A stretch of 64,000 bases of DNA from Candidatus Laterigemmans baculatus. Its GTDB lineage: Bacteria; Planctomycetota; Planctomycetia; Pirellulales; Pirellulaceae. The notes beneath the pieces were generated by a model. It was not told the origin of the DNA. It saw nothing but the letters and a program-made list of their open reading frames with translations, and searched no databases. The translations under genes and the position numbers were made by a program. Below are positions 16,265 through 25,486 of the stretch, piece after piece (positions within the stretch are counted from its first letter, which is position 1; the number at the start of each line of letters is the position of its first letter). The DNA lies in the NCBI RefSeq assembly GCF_010367455.1, contig NZ_WRPR01000038.1, forward strand, positions 1-64,000, written 5' to 3'.

Positions 16265-17479
16265 GTCGAGCTCGAGCAGACGCTCGGCCCGCTCGTGAGC
16301 TTGGCGACGCCGCGACTCGTCGTCGAATCCGAGGCTGTAGTCGCGGTAGATGGTTTGGGGATCGGCTTGCAAGCTGTCAAAGCCTACTTCGCGGGGATCG
16401 CGGTCGTCGAGATACAGCAGCAGGGCCAGCGCGACGTCGCCGACCTGGCTGCGGATCGGACCGCGGCGAGTGACGACGATGTGCCACACGCGGACGTCGT
16501 TCACCGCTCGGGGCAGCTCGCGTCGGGCCAGTTCCGGTTCGAGCCTCGCCAGCAGGGTCATCGCCGCCACGAGACTCGCCGGCGTGGCTTGCCGAGATTC
16601 CATTGTCTGCATCGCGAGCCGCGTTGCCACGTCGCCGCACTCGTAGGCGAGCGAAATTTTGAGCATCGATTCGTTGATGTACTGCTGGCTCGAAACCTCC
16701 AGCCAGTGGGCGATCAGCTGCCGCAGCGTCGCCTGGTGGGGTGAGGCGAGCAGGCGTTCGCCGACCGCTGGATTGAGCAGGCTGCCCCGCAATCGCGACG
16801 ACAGCACCGGGGCGGCCCGCAGCTCCGGCTGCGAAGCGGCCAGCAGGAGCAAACCCCACTGGTCGGGATCGCCCTGGCTGAGCCCGGCGATCTCGATCGG
16901 CAGGAAGGAATTCATCTCCGAGAGCAGCGTGTCTTGATCGCTGCCGGCGGTTCCCGAGTCGAGTTGGTCGAGCCACGCGAGCGACGCGGCGTGCGTGCGG
17001 ACAATCCGAACGAACAGGGCCCGGTGCTGCGGTGCTTCTCCGACCGCTTCGCTGAATCGCTTCCAGCCGGGGAGTTCGACCGCCTCGGGGGACTTGGGAC
17101 CGGAAAGCAGCCGCGCGATCTGTCGCTCCTGCTCGGTTTCGGCCAAGCTCAGCAGCAACTCGCGGCTGGCCGCACGGACCTCCAGGTCCGCCGAGGCGAG
17201 ACCGGCGGCGAGCGCCGCCTCGGCCGCTCGGCCTCCGGCGAGCAGACGCTGGCGGGCCACCTCGCGGCGGCGATACGAATCGCTCGCCAGAGCCTGCACT
17301 TCGTTCGGAGCGTCCAGGGCCGCACCGGCCACCGTGTCTGGCGGAGCGTGAGCGGGTACGGCCGCAGCATTGGCCGCAGCGTTAGTCGCAGCATTGATTG
17401 CTGCGGTGGGGGTGAGCGAGGCGAGGCTGCAGGCGAGAGCGGGGAGGAGCAAGCGGTGCTGCATGAGATCTCGGATCAT
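16223..17479 (-). CDS. Exported HEAT-like helical repeat protein
   Basis: A 418-aa protein starting at ATG 17479 or 17464, each followed by a signal peptide (LLLPALACSLASLTPTAA) and an Ala/Asn-rich linker. The mature part is helical: RREVARQRLLAGGRAAEAAL and VRAASRELLLSLAE resemble HEAT-type repeats, and later segments list counts-like helices (LPRAVNDVRVWHIVV, QVGDVALALLLYLDDRD). The C-terminal QTIYRDYSLGFDDESRRRQA pattern is typical of planctomycete secreted HEAT proteins, which I know only as hypothetical. No enzymatic motif is visible. The 3' end overlaps the response regulator gene by 42 bp tail to tail. Confidence 0.65.
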   Translation of the reverse strand: MIRDLMQHRLLLPALACSLASLTPTAAINAATNAAANAAAVPAHAPPDTVAGAALDAPNEVQALASDSYRRREVARQRLLAGGRAAEAALAAGLASADLEVRAASRELLLSLAETEQERQIARLLSGPKSPEAVELPGWKRFSEAVGEAPQHRALFVRIVRTHAASLAWLDQLDSGTAGSDQDTLLSEMNSFLPIEIAGLSQGDPDQWGLLLLAASQPELRAAPVLSSRLRGSLLNPAVGERLLASPHQATLRQLIAHWLEVSSQQYINESMLKISLAYECGDVATRLAMQTMESRQATPASLVAAMTLLARLEPELARRELPRAVNDVRVWHIVVTRRGPIRSQVGDVALALLLYLDDRDPREVGFDSLQADPQTIYRDYSLGFDDESRRRQAHERAERLLELDSVARGDDVLAEDE

Positions 17480-17783
17480 CCGAAAATTGCGGTGCGTCGA
17501 GAATGTCCGTTCGTCGAGCGTGGCGGGGCGGAGGGAATCGGTCCTTCGCGAATTTCGCTTCTTCGTGAATGGCTGCGGGGGGGGACGGTCGGGGAAAACT
17601 ACTTCAAGTCTGGCATGGAAAGCCGCCGGGGCGATCGTGAGACCACCGCGGCCGGCGGAAATCGGTAACGATTGCGACGCGTCGTACGCATCAGGCAAAA
17701 GAACCGGATGCCGCTTTGCGATTCCTAGCTGCTCCAGTATGGTTCACTGCCGATCTTATTCCTCCCCCTTTGGCGGGTTTCTC

Positions 17784-19100
17784 ATGAAGTTGGTGGTCTT
17801 CGAAGATGAGGCGGTGGCCGCTCTCAGCCCGGTTATAACCGCACGCCCGGCGTACGCGATCACATGTGCCAGCTATCGTTTGATCGATTGGCTCCGCACG
17901 CTCGACCTGCCGCTGGCCGGTCTGGTTCGCCCCCATCTGCGGACCCTGCAGACGCTCGATTTCGGAGTCGAAGCGGCGACCGAAACGATGCTCGCCGATG
18001 CCCCTCTGCTGGCGGTCAATGCGCGGGTCGTTCCTAGTCGCGCGGTTGCCGAAGTGCTGCGGAAGATGCTTGCGGCCCGAGCCCCGGGAGTGATCTATCA
18101 CGGGGGGCACGTTGCGGCGGCCTACCTCGCTGCCCCTCCCACGAAACGGGATCCCGCCACGGAATCGGATCCCCCGGCAGCGCCGTCTGCGGCCGAATGG
18201 AGTCGTTCGGCGGCGGATCGAGTCGAGGGGGGCGGAGAGCCGCGTCGAGAAGTGGCGCGGCTCTTGGCGGCTGCGGCCGAGCTTCCCCGGATCGAAGCGG
18301 AGTTGCCACTGTTCGACTGGCCGCACAGGATCGTCGCCGAGAACCTGAGGCTCATGAACGAGAGCCTGGAGGCGCGGTTGGCCAGCGGCCAGTACCGCGA
18401 ACTGCAGGACGGCGTGTTTGTAGCTGCCGGAGCGACGCTCGGCGACTACCCGGTGATCGACACCTCGCACGGTCCGATTCTGCTCGACGAGACCGTCCGG
18501 GTCGGGCCGTTCTGTTATCTGTCGGGGCCGGTCTACGCGGGACCGCGGACGCGGGTCATCGAACACGCGGCGCTAAAAGACGCGGTCAGCCTCGGGCACA
18601 CGGTCAAGATTGGTGGCGAGGTCGAAGCCTCGGTGATCGAACCTTACTCGAACAAGCAGCACCACGGCTTTCTGGGGCACAGCTACCTGGGCAGCTGGAT
18701 CAACCTCGGCGCCGGCACCTGCAACAGCGACCTGAAGAACACCTACGGCGCGATCAACATGCAGTATGGTTCGCAGCGGATCGCCACCGAGATGCAGTTC
18801 ATGGGGTGCATCATGGGGGATTACACCAAGACGGCGATCAACACCGGAATCTTCACCGGCAAAGTAGTCGGCGTCTGCGGGATGCTCTACGGGTTCGTAA
18901 CCAGCAACGTGCCGAGCTTCGTGAACTACGCTCGACTGTTTGGCCAGACCGCCGAACTCCCGCCGGAAGTGATGATCGCCACGCAGCAACGGATGTTCGC
19001 CCGCCGCAATGTCGAGCAGCGGGAGTGCGATCAACAGCTGATTCGCGACATGCACCAGCTGACCGAACACGAGCGCGAAGGCCAGCTAGGAGCCTTGTGA
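17784..19100 (+). CDS. GlmU-like putative sugar nucleotidyltransferase / left-handed beta-helix acyltransferase
   Basis: A 438-aa protein of the putative sugar nucleotidyltransferase type (degenerate GlmU N-terminal domain plus hexapeptide-repeat helix). It starts MKLVVFEDEAVAALSP at ATG 17784; the longer frame from 17370 covers unrelated leader sequence, and the 304-bp gap 17480-17783 holds the divergent promoters. Residues 1-200 include LAGLVRPHLRTLQ and an Ala/Pro/Ser-rich insert near residues 110-155. Residues 205-400 are hexapeptide repeats (GPILLDETVRVGPFCYLSGPVYAG, VKIGGEVEASVIEPYSNKQH, INLGAGTCNSDLKNTYG). Related proteins are thought to make UDP-GlcNAc-like nucleotide sugars; acetyl- versus uridylyl-transfer cannot be decided here. 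A strong terminator follows. Confidence 0.85.
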   Translation: MKLVVFEDEAVAALSPVITARPAYAITCASYRLIDWLRTLDLPLAGLVRPHLRTLQTLDFGVEAATETMLADAPLLAVNARVVPSRAVAEVLRKMLAARAPGVIYHGGHVAAAYLAAPPTKRDPATESDPPAAPSAAEWSRSAADRVEGGGEPRREVARLLAAAAELPRIEAELPLFDWPHRIVAENLRLMNESLEARLASGQYRELQDGVFVAAGATLGDYPVIDTSHGPILLDETVRVGPFCYLSGPVYAGPRTRVIEHAALKDAVSLGHTVKIGGEVEASVIEPYSNKQHHGFLGHSYLGSWINLGAGTCNSDLKNTYGAINMQYGSQRIATEMQFMGCIMGDYTKTAINTGIFTGKVVGVCGMLYGFVTSNVPSFVNYARLFGQTAELPPEVMIATQQRMFARRNVEQRECDQQLIRDMHQLTEHEREGQLGAL

Positions 19101-19117
19101 TCGCTATCACAAAGGCA

Positions 19118-19163
19118 CCCTCCCCCCGGGAGGGTCGGCCTCTCAGGGCCGGGGAGGGTTTTC
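19118..19163 (+). terminator. Intrinsic terminator after the GlmU-like gene
   Basis: CCCTCCCC (19118-19125) pairs with GGGGAGGG (19151-19158), with an inner GGCC/GGCC pairing, followed directly by TTTTCTT. This is the best-formed intrinsic terminator in the window. Confidence 0.8.
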
Positions 19164-19211
19164 TTCGAGTGACCTCCCGCTGCAGGAATCAGCTTTGACT
19201 CTAGAGCCGAT

Positions 19212-19254
19212 CGCCCTCCCCGCTCGTTCCTCGCGACCCTCCCGGGGGGAGGGT
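19212..19254 (-). terminator. Repeat-type hairpin after the DUF3500 gene
   Basis: On the minus strand this reads CCCTCCCC...GGGGAGGG with an internal CGAGGAACG segment. It lies 30 bp past the stop of the DUF3500 gene, mirroring the terminator of the convergent gene. About 42 nt are identical to 44630-44671 inside a MITE-like element, so the hairpin is a dispersed sequence rather than a locus-specific terminator. It lacks a good T-run. Confidence 0.6.
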
Positions 19255-19283
19255 GATGGTGGTGCGCCACCTTCCGAGCGGGA

Positions 19284-20297
19284 CTACGCGTTCAGCGGAA
19301 CGTCGGGGGAGTCGGCGACGTTGACCCACACGTGGACGTGCGGGGCGCCGCGGAAGTGCCACACGAACGACGGGCCCTCGAGTCGCCAGTTATCCCAGAC
19401 GCCATCCTTGCCGATGTCGTGGTCTTGATAGAAGGCCAGATGGCAAGCGTCGATTCCGCCCTGGGTTTTGAGGCACTGGATGACCTCGTCCCGGTCGCTC
19501 TTGCGGTACGGATCGAGCAATTTTTGTAACACCAGCTGGACGTGTTCCCGCTGGTCTTTGCTCAGCTCGCTGACCGGGATTCCCGGGATCGGCTGTTTCT
19601 TGCCGCGGAAGCCGACCGCTTGCTCACGAGGCGTCGTGGCGATCAGGGCCGACTCCCGCTGTTTGCCTCCGAGCATTTTGTAGAGCCCGTTGGCGGCGAG
19701 AGCCTGATCCCAGAAAACGTTCCCCGTGTGGTTCGCCCCTTCGTTGAATTCGGGAGCGTGTCCGTAGAAGATCGGCCCGCCGAAAGCGACGTGGTCGGTG
19801 GAGTTGCCATCGCACCGCAGCGTCATGTGGCGACCGGTCATCACCATCTCGAACTTGTCGCTCTCGGGATCACCGAAGATCGCGATCGATTGTTCGTGCC
19901 CGAACCCGCCGGCGTCATCCTCGAGCTGTTGGTAGTACCGCTCGTGCCAGTCGGCATCAATCATCGCTTCGAAGATCGCCTGGATCCGCTCACGCTGCTC
20001 ATCGCTGTAGAAGTCACCGATGATTTCGTGCGGCGTGATGTTCCAGTTGTTGGCGACGAAGGTGCGGAGCAATCCCCGCTTGGGATCCTGATGATTCCAG
20101 TCGAAACAGATCGCCTTCCGCTGTTGCTCATCGAGCGTCTTGTAGAGCTCTTTGACCAGCGACTCGGCAGTCGGTTGCGCCGGCTCGGCCGCGAGCAAAC
20201 GGGGACCGAGGCCCGTTGCCATGCTACCGGCGGCGACCGTACCAGCCGCCACCGCACCCAAGAATGCTCGCCGATCCACCTGGTGATTCGATTGCAT
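19284..20297 (-). CDS. Tat-exported DUF3500 family protein
   Basis: A 337-aa protein with a twin-arginine signal (DRRAFLGAVAAGTVAAGSMA), so it is exported folded. The body follows DUF3500: LDEQQRKAICFDWNHQ near residue 60, NNWNITPHEIIGDFYSDEQRE, then a GNSTDHVAFGGPIFYGH segment and late His residues in HLAFYQDHD and FVWHFRGAPHVHVWVN. The clustered His/Asp hints at metal binding, which is inference; no activity is established for the family to my knowledge. A single gene, flanked by hairpins and transcribed towards the GlmU-like gene, with acs 72 bp upstream on the same strand. Confidence 0.82.
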   Translation of the reverse strand: MQSNHQVDRRAFLGAVAAGTVAAGSMATGLGPRLLAAEPAQPTAESLVKELYKTLDEQQRKAICFDWNHQDPKRGLLRTFVANNWNITPHEIIGDFYSDEQRERIQAIFEAMIDADWHERYYQQLEDDAGGFGHEQSIAIFGDPESDKFEMVMTGRHMTLRCDGNSTDHVAFGGPIFYGHAPEFNEGANHTGNVFWDQALAANGLYKMLGGKQRESALIATTPREQAVGFRGKKQPIPGIPVSELSKDQREHVQLVLQKLLDPYRKSDRDEVIQCLKTQGGIDACHLAFYQDHDIGKDGVWDNWRLEGPSFVWHFRGAPHVHVWVNVADSPDVPLNA

Positions 20298-20369
20298 CGC
20301 GGTCGTTCCTGTAGGAGTGGAGAAAGTGCCCGGACCCCTAGCGTAACGCAGCCGCGACCTCGCTTGCCA

Positions 20370-22331
20370 CTATTCTTCGTCGTTGCGAAGTTTGGCGATC
20401 ACCGAGTAGTCCTCGAGCGTCGAGGTATCGCCGGAGGTCTCTTCGCCCGCGGCGATATCGCGGAGCAGCCGCCGCATGATCTTGCCGCTGCGAGTCTTCG
20501 GCAGGCTGGCCGTGAAGCGAACGTCGTCGGGCTGGGCGAGAGCGCCGATCTCCTTGCGAACGTGCTGCCGCAGCGCATCGCGGAGCTTCTCGTCCGGCTC
20601 GGCGTCGCGGATCGTAACGAACGCCGCGATCCCTTGCCCCTTGATCTCGTGGGGCCGTCCGACGACCGCCGCTTCGCAGACCGAGGGATGGCTGACCAGA
20701 GCACTCTCGACTTCGATCGTGCTCAAGCGGTGTCCGGCGACGTTGATCACGTCGTCGATGCGACCCATGATCCAGTAGTACCCGTCCTTGTCGCAGCGGG
20801 CGTTGTCGCCCGTCAGGTACATTCCGGGAACGGTCGACCAGTACTGTTCGACGTACCGCTGTTCATCGCCCCAGATGCCGCGAAGCATTCCCGGCCAGGG
20901 CTGGGCGATGCACAGCATGCCCCCTTCATCGACGCCCATTTCGTGGCCCGACTCGTCGACGACCTTGGGAATCACGCCGGGTAGCGGCTGGGTGCAGGAA
21001 CCCGGCTTGGTGGCGGTAATCCCCGGCAGCGGGCTCATCATGATTCCGCCCGTTTCGGTTTGCCACCAGGTGTCGACGATCGGACACCGCCCGCCGCCGA
21101 TCTTCTCGCGGTACCACATCCAGGCCTTGGGGTTGATCCCTTCGCCGACCGAGCCGAGCAAGCGGAGCGTGCTCAGGTCGTGCTTGTCGACGTGTTCGTC
21201 ACCCCAGCTGATGAACGCTCGCACGGCAGTCGGAGCGGTGTAGAGGATCGTCACGCCGTGGCGTTCGACGATATCCCAAAAGCGGTCCGGACCCGGCTGG
21301 TTGGGAGCTCCCTCGTAGATCAAGCACGTCGCCCCGGCAGCCAGAGGTCCGTAGACCACATAGCTATGGCCGGTGATCCAGCCGCAATCGGCGGTGCACC
21401 AGTAGACGTCGTTCGGGCGATGGTCAAACACCCACTGGAACGTTCGCTTGGCCCACAGGTTGTATCCGGCCGTGGTGTGCAGGATGCCCTTCGGTTTTCC
21501 CGTGCTGCCCGAGGTGTAGAGGATGAACAGCGGCGTTTCGCTGTCGAGCGGTTCGGCCGGCATGTCGTCCGACTGGGTTTCGACCAGCTCGTCCCACCAC
21601 AGGTCGCGGCCCTCGGTCATCGGAGTCGGTTGATCGGCGATGCGGCGAAGCACCAGGCAGTTTTTGACCGAGGGCGATTTCTCCAGAGCCTCGTCGACCG
21701 TTTCCTTCAGCGGGAGGATTTTGCCGCGGCGGTACAGCCCGTTGGCCGTGATGACCAGTTTGGCTTGTGCGTCGTTGTTGCGGTCGGCGATCGCTTCGGA
21801 GCTGAAGCCGGCGAAGATCACCGAGTGGATCGCGCCGATGCGAGCACAGGCGAGCATCGAGACCACCAACTCGGGGGTCATCGGCATGTAGATGCTGACC
21901 ACGTCCCCTTGGGTGATCCCCAATTGGCGAAGCGCTCCGGCGGCCCGGCAGACTTCGCGGTGCAGGTCGTTGTAGGTCAGCTTCCGCTGTTCGCCCGGCT
22001 CCCCTTCCCAGATCAGGGCCACCCGGTCGCCGTGTCCCGAAGCGATCTGCAGATCGAGGCAGTTGTAGCTGGCGTTGGTCTTGCCGCCGACAAACCATTC
22101 GACATGCGGGGTGTTCCAGTTGCAGACCTGCTCGAACGGCTGGAACCAATGCAGGTGCTCTCGAGCTTCCGCCCCCCAGAATTCATCCGGGGTCTCAGCC
22201 GCGCGGCGGTAGAGGTCCTCGTACTGCTCTCGGGAACCGATCACCGCTTGCTGGGTGAACTCGGCCGAGGGGGGGAAGAGACGTTCTTCGTTGAGGACGT
22301 GGTCGAGGTGGCCGCTGGAGGTCTGCGACAT
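20370..22331 (-). CDS. acs: Acetyl-coenzyme A synthetase (AMP-forming)
   Basis: A 653-aa enzyme, essentially the length of the E. coli protein, that activates acetate to acetyl-CoA through acetyl-AMP. Family motifs are complete: [18 protein letters not shown] (P-loop-like A3), TWWQTETGG (A5), [18 protein letters not shown] (A7), [13 protein letters not shown] (A8) and the C-terminal [11 protein letters not shown] with the Lys normally controlled by acetylation. The N-terminal ACS domain ([13 protein letters not shown]) is also present. It probably feeds acetate carbon into the TCA cycle. The 297-bp upstream gap contains a palindromic repeat (22517-22592) but no recognised promoter. Confidence 0.97.
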   Translation of the reverse strand: MSQTSSGHLDHVLNEERLFPPSAEFTQQAVIGSREQYEDLYRRAAETPDEFWGAEAREHLHWFQPFEQVCNWNTPHVEWFVGGKTNASYNCLDLQIASGHGDRVALIWEGEPGEQRKLTYNDLHREVCRAAGALRQLGITQGDVVSIYMPMTPELVVSMLACARIGAIHSVIFAGFSSEAIADRNNDAQAKLVITANGLYRRGKILPLKETVDEALEKSPSVKNCLVLRRIADQPTPMTEGRDLWWDELVETQSDDMPAEPLDSETPLFILYTSGSTGKPKGILHTTAGYNLWAKRTFQWVFDHRPNDVYWCTADCGWITGHSYVVYGPLAAGATCLIYEGAPNQPGPDRFWDIVERHGVTILYTAPTAVRAFISWGDEHVDKHDLSTLRLLGSVGEGINPKAWMWYREKIGGGRCPIVDTWWQTETGGIMMSPLPGITATKPGSCTQPLPGVIPKVVDESGHEMGVDEGGMLCIAQPWPGMLRGIWGDEQRYVEQYWSTVPGMYLTGDNARCDKDGYYWIMGRIDDVINVAGHRLSTIEVESALVSHPSVCEAAVVGRPHEIKGQGIAAFVTIRDAEPDEKLRDALRQHVRKEIGALAQPDDVRFTASLPKTRSGKIMRRLLRDIAAGEETSGDTSTLEDYSVIAKLRNDEE

Positions 22332-22516
22332 ATTTAGGGGTTCCCTTCGCTAATTGCGGGCGCGTGCCCTGCGCTGAATGAGGACGCATGTACGTGCGGA
22401 TTGTAAGAATCCAGAGTCTAAAACGTCAACGAAGGGCAGAATCGGCTCCTGCACCCCCCGGAAGAGCTGGTCGGGCCCCGGAGGAGCTTGTCGGGCCGTC
22501 ACGGAACCGTTTGTCA

Positions 22517-22592
22517 AATCAGCCGCCACGCGCTAGCATCCGGTTATCACGGCGTTCTCGGGAACCGGGGGCTAGCGCCCGGCGGCTGATGA
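22517..22592. repeat. GCTAGC-centred palindromic repeat, family 1
   Basis: A forward unit CAGCCGCCACGCGCTAGC and an inverted unit GCTAGCGCCCGGCGGCTG flank a short centre containing ACGGCGTT. The element sits between the divergent-like start of acs and the stop codon of the minus-strand hypothetical gene (22628). Confidence 0.92.
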
Positions 22593-22627
22593 ATCGTTCG
22601 GGCTCGCCCGAGGCTGGCGTCTGCAGC

Positions 22628-23179
22628 TCAGGATGTCAGCAGCCGTCGGTCGTGGGGATCCTCCCCGTCACGCTCTTCCCAGGCCCGGCGGACCTCTCGC
22701 AATCCGTACGCGCACAGATCGAACTGATCGCTCAGCCGCTCGAGGAGCTCGCTCGACGGCCGCCCTTCGCCCCCTTCGATCTCGGCGGCGATCCGGTACG
22801 ACTGCTTGCCCTGCCGACAATAATCCAAAACCGCGTCGACCGAGTTCCGGTTGTGCGGACTCCGCAAACTTTCCGGATAGACGCCGCTCCAAAAGAGCGT
22901 GAAGTCGCCGATGTGGCGGTGGACTTCGCGACGGGCCAGGCCGATCCGCTGCTGCCCTTCGAGCAACATCTGATAGACCTCGGTCGCCGGCTGGCCGGTG
23001 CTCCGGCGGACCCGGTGGATCCCATCCATGCGGACGAAGCGGAGCAGCATATCGCTGATGTAATCGACCAATTGGATGTCAGCCACGCCGAGCCGGCCGA
23101 AAAAGATGGACTCCGAAATTCCCGCGAGGAACCGGTCGAGCGCCGAGCGTTTCGGCTGGGCTGGAGAGTCTTCAGGCAT
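22628..23179 (-). CDS. Conserved-looking hypothetical protein
   Basis: A 183-aa soluble protein I do not recognise. It starts at ATG 23179 (MPEDSPAQPKRS); the frame to 23374 is Pro/Arg-rich and translates a tandem repeat, so it is not used. Predicted content is mostly helical: FLAGISESIFFGRLGVADIQLVDYI, MLLRFVRMD, then a basic region RREVHRHIGDFTLFWSGVYPE and a C-terminal amphipathic helix SSELLERLSDQFDLCAYGLREV. There is no signal peptide or membrane segment. Balanced composition and well-formed amphipathic helices support real coding. Neighbours give no clue to function. Confidence 0.65.
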   Translation of the reverse strand: MPEDSPAQPKRSALDRFLAGISESIFFGRLGVADIQLVDYISDMLLRFVRMDGIHRVRRSTGQPATEVYQMLLEGQQRIGLARREVHRHIGDFTLFWSGVYPESLRSPHNRNSVDAVLDYCRQGKQSYRIAAEIEGGEGRPSSELLERLSDQFDLCAYGLREVRRAWEERDGEDPHDRRLLTS

Positions 23180-23250
23180 TGCGAGCCTCCGTCGGCAGAA
23201 GCCATTCGAGAGGAGAAACAGAAGCGCCTGAAATCCACGATTAGTTGCCC

Positions 23251-23305
23251 AGCCGAGCCGGGTCAAGCCGAGCCGAGCCGGGTCAAGCCGAGCCGGGGCC
23301 GAGCC
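23251..23305. repeat. 20-bp tandem repeat
   Basis: Two full copies and one partial copy of AGCCGAGCCGGGTCAAGCCG, lying just upstream of the hypothetical gene that starts at 23179 and downstream of the BBP7-like gene's terminator. Confidence 0.9.
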
Positions 23306-23335
23306 TCCCCAGAGCTCTGGCAGCGTGGGCGAATA

Positions 23336-23390
23336 CGAAAAGCCCCGGCCGAGGGGCGAAGTCGGCGACTTCACTCCCCCGGTCGGGGCT
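23336..23390 (-). terminator. Intrinsic terminator after the BBP7-like gene
   Basis: On the minus strand AGCCCCGACCGGGG pairs with a matching arm at 23341-23355, enclosing a second small hairpin (GAAGTC/GACTTC), and is followed by CTTTTCG. It lies about 60 bp past the stop at 23453. Confidence 0.75.
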
Positions 23391-23452
23391 CACGCTTCTC
23401 GGTCGCGACAAGCTACAGCAAGCGTCACAGCCGAGTCATCGAGCGGGATCGG

Positions 23453-25102
23453 TTACCAGTTGTACTGGACGCCGAGGTATCCGCCGTGGATCAGCAGGCT
23501 GTCGTTGGCCGAAACCAAGACGCCGTCTTCGAGCCCCTCCGGATCAGCGGTGATGGCGGTCACTGAGGTGGCGACGTTGGTCGCCCCGATCAGCCGATAG
23601 CCGCCGGTCACGCTCCAGCAATCGGTCAGCCGCACGCCGATCCCCAGGTCGAGTTCGCCGAGCGTCGCCAGAACCGTGTCGTCGTCGCCGACGCGGAAGT
23701 TGTCGGCGGGCATGCTGGTATCAATCCAGCCGTAGTCGTAGTCGACGTGGTTGCCGTAGATCCCGAACTTGCCGCCGGCATACAGATTCACTCGCCGGCT
23801 GATGCAGTAGTCGGCGCGGCTGCCGAGCTGGTAACCGAGCAGATCGTTCTGCGTTTCCACGTCGTAGAAGTAGTCGTCGTCGCCCGCGTCGTAGCCGTTG
23901 GCCGCCATGCTCGCCGCCAACTGCATCGAGTCGCGGAACTGCAGCCACCGCAAACCGTGCGAGAACTGCCACTGGAAGCGGTTGTCGCAGGCCGGAATCA
24001 TCGGGCGGCACATCCCGCCGCATCCGGCGACACCACAGCTGCCACAGTCGCCGACGATCCCGCCTCGCGAGGCTCCGCCGATCCCGAAGCTGATGAAGTT
24101 GAACTCCAGGCCGTGGATGTCGATGTCCCGGCGAACTCGGTAGGCGGCCGCGTTGTCGAGCGGCATGTGGATCGCCTCGACCGGCATCATCGGGTTGATG
24201 ATCCGCTCTTCCTCGTCCGGGTTGAAGTGGAAGTAGCTCGCCGTGGCGGCGTACTTTCCACAGCCAAAGTAGCGGCCGATGAAGGTTTCGAAGCCGACGT
24301 CGCTGCTCGGCGACACGTCGTCCGCGTCGAGCAGCGTCACCGGAGGCATGCCGTCTTCAATCACCAGCGGCAGACTGCCTTCGTCCTGGAAATCGAGGAA
24401 CAGCAAGCTGCCGCCGGCAAACCAGCTCTTGATCGGTCCGGCCACGTCGAGCGCGTCGCCGTGATGCCCCCCGAGCCCGTGCCCCCCGAAGCCGTGTCCC
24501 CCGAGCCCATGTCTCCCGAAGCCGTGCCCGCCGAGCCCGTGCCCGCCGCGATGGAACAGACCCCCCCCGTGGAGCGAGTCACCGGCATGCAGGTGGCCAT
24601 TGGCATGCAGGGGGCCGGAACCGACCCAGGGAGCCGCTGCCGCTTCGTGATAGACTTCGCCCACCGCCGAGGAGTGGCCGTGGTTGGGATAGGGCTGGAC
24701 CGGAGCCGGCGGATACGTTCCTTCGGCGGGCGTGGGAACGCCGCGGAGGGTGCCCGGGGTTGCGTGTTGGGTGCCCGAGCCGACCGGAGCCGGCAGAGCC
24801 TCGGGCGGGGCTCCCGCTTGGGCACCCGCAGAGGTCAACCGGTACGGGGCGCTCTGCGGAGCGGGCAGGCGGTAGGGATCGCGGCTCGGGGCCGGAACTT
24901 GGGCCCCCTGCGGCTGGATGGATTGCGACTGGGCGGCCGCTCGCAAGCTTGGGTGCACCGCTGCAGCGCTGGCCGCATAGGCGGGTGGATCTGCCGGGCG
25001 GTAGGTAGGCTGGGGAGCATACCCGCCGTATTGCGCCTGGGCGACGCCGCAGGTGCAAAATCCGAGCGACAGGGCGACGCTGCGGAGGATATTGGTTCTC
25101 AC
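23453..25102 (-). CDS. BBP7-like outer-membrane beta-barrel protein
   Basis: A 549-aa exported protein. A signal peptide ending at AQAQ (residue 23) is followed by a 140-residue Pro/Gln/Tyr/Ala-rich linker and a Gly-His-rich tract (residues about 165-215, GGHGLGGHGFG-type repeats). Residues 220-549 show alternating amphipathic strands (WFAGGSLLFLDFQD, GFETFIGRYFG, FQWQFSHGLRWLQFRDSM, RRVNLYAGGKFGIYGN, CWSVTGGYRLIGA) and end in aromatic GGYLGVQYNW, the classic C-terminal barrel signature. A Cys/Gly-rich loop (VGDCGSCGVAGCGGM) could form disulfides. Planctomycete BBP7 proteins share this layout. Transport or adhesion roles are speculative; the His-rich tract could bind metal. Confidence 0.8.
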   Translation of the reverse strand: MRTNILRSVALSLGFCTCGVAQAQYGGYAPQPTYRPADPPAYAASAAAVHPSLRAAAQSQSIQPQGAQVPAPSRDPYRLPAPQSAPYRLTSAGAQAGAPPEALPAPVGSGTQHATPGTLRGVPTPAEGTYPPAPVQPYPNHGHSSAVGEVYHEAAAAPWVGSGPLHANGHLHAGDSLHGGGLFHRGGHGLGGHGFGRHGLGGHGFGGHGLGGHHGDALDVAGPIKSWFAGGSLLFLDFQDEGSLPLVIEDGMPPVTLLDADDVSPSSDVGFETFIGRYFGCGKYAATASYFHFNPDEEERIINPMMPVEAIHMPLDNAAAYRVRRDIDIHGLEFNFISFGIGGASRGGIVGDCGSCGVAGCGGMCRPMIPACDNRFQWQFSHGLRWLQFRDSMQLAASMAANGYDAGDDDYFYDVETQNDLLGYQLGSRADYCISRRVNLYAGGKFGIYGNHVDYDYGWIDTSMPADNFRVGDDDTVLATLGELDLGIGVRLTDCWSVTGGYRLIGATNVATSVTAITADPEGLEDGVLVSANDSLLIHGGYLGVQYNW

Positions 25103-25486
25103 TGCTCAACTCCTTTTCTGATTTGTGCGTCGCTTCCTTCGACGGTATTCCGTTACAGCAACAGACCGTAGAGAGTGACGACGTGGGAACCTGAGGGCGG
25201 GCTTCCATTCCCAAGAGGTTCGAATCCGTTCGCTACGAGCCAGTCCAGGCTCGCATGCCTTCTTCTGCGATTGGGAATCGACCGCCGGAGCGAACGAGCA
25301 GCGTGAGAAACCGCTGTACGAAGAAATTTTTGCTCAAGGCGGGGGCTACAGCCCACACGCCGAGCGGAACCGGCGGCATCGCGTCGGACCCCGCAGTCGG
25401 AACAGTTTCCGCTGGTCGCTATAATCCGAGACGGTCACGCCCCATACTGACCCGAATGTCCCCTCTTCCGCATGTAGCGCACCGCG
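25103..25486. other. Intergenic region between divergent genes
   Basis: These 384 bp between the BBP7-like gene and the Uma2 gene contain both promoters by necessity. I found no convincing -35/-10 pair and no repeat. GGTTCGAATCC at 25207-25217 mimics a tRNA T-loop, but no cloverleaf can be built around it. Confidence 0.6.

Noticed and set aside
25150-25260. tRNA-like T-loop GGTTCGAATCC
   Set aside because: Only the T-loop matches. The T-stem has a mismatch and a wobble, and no acceptor or anticodon stem can be paired in the surrounding 90 bases.
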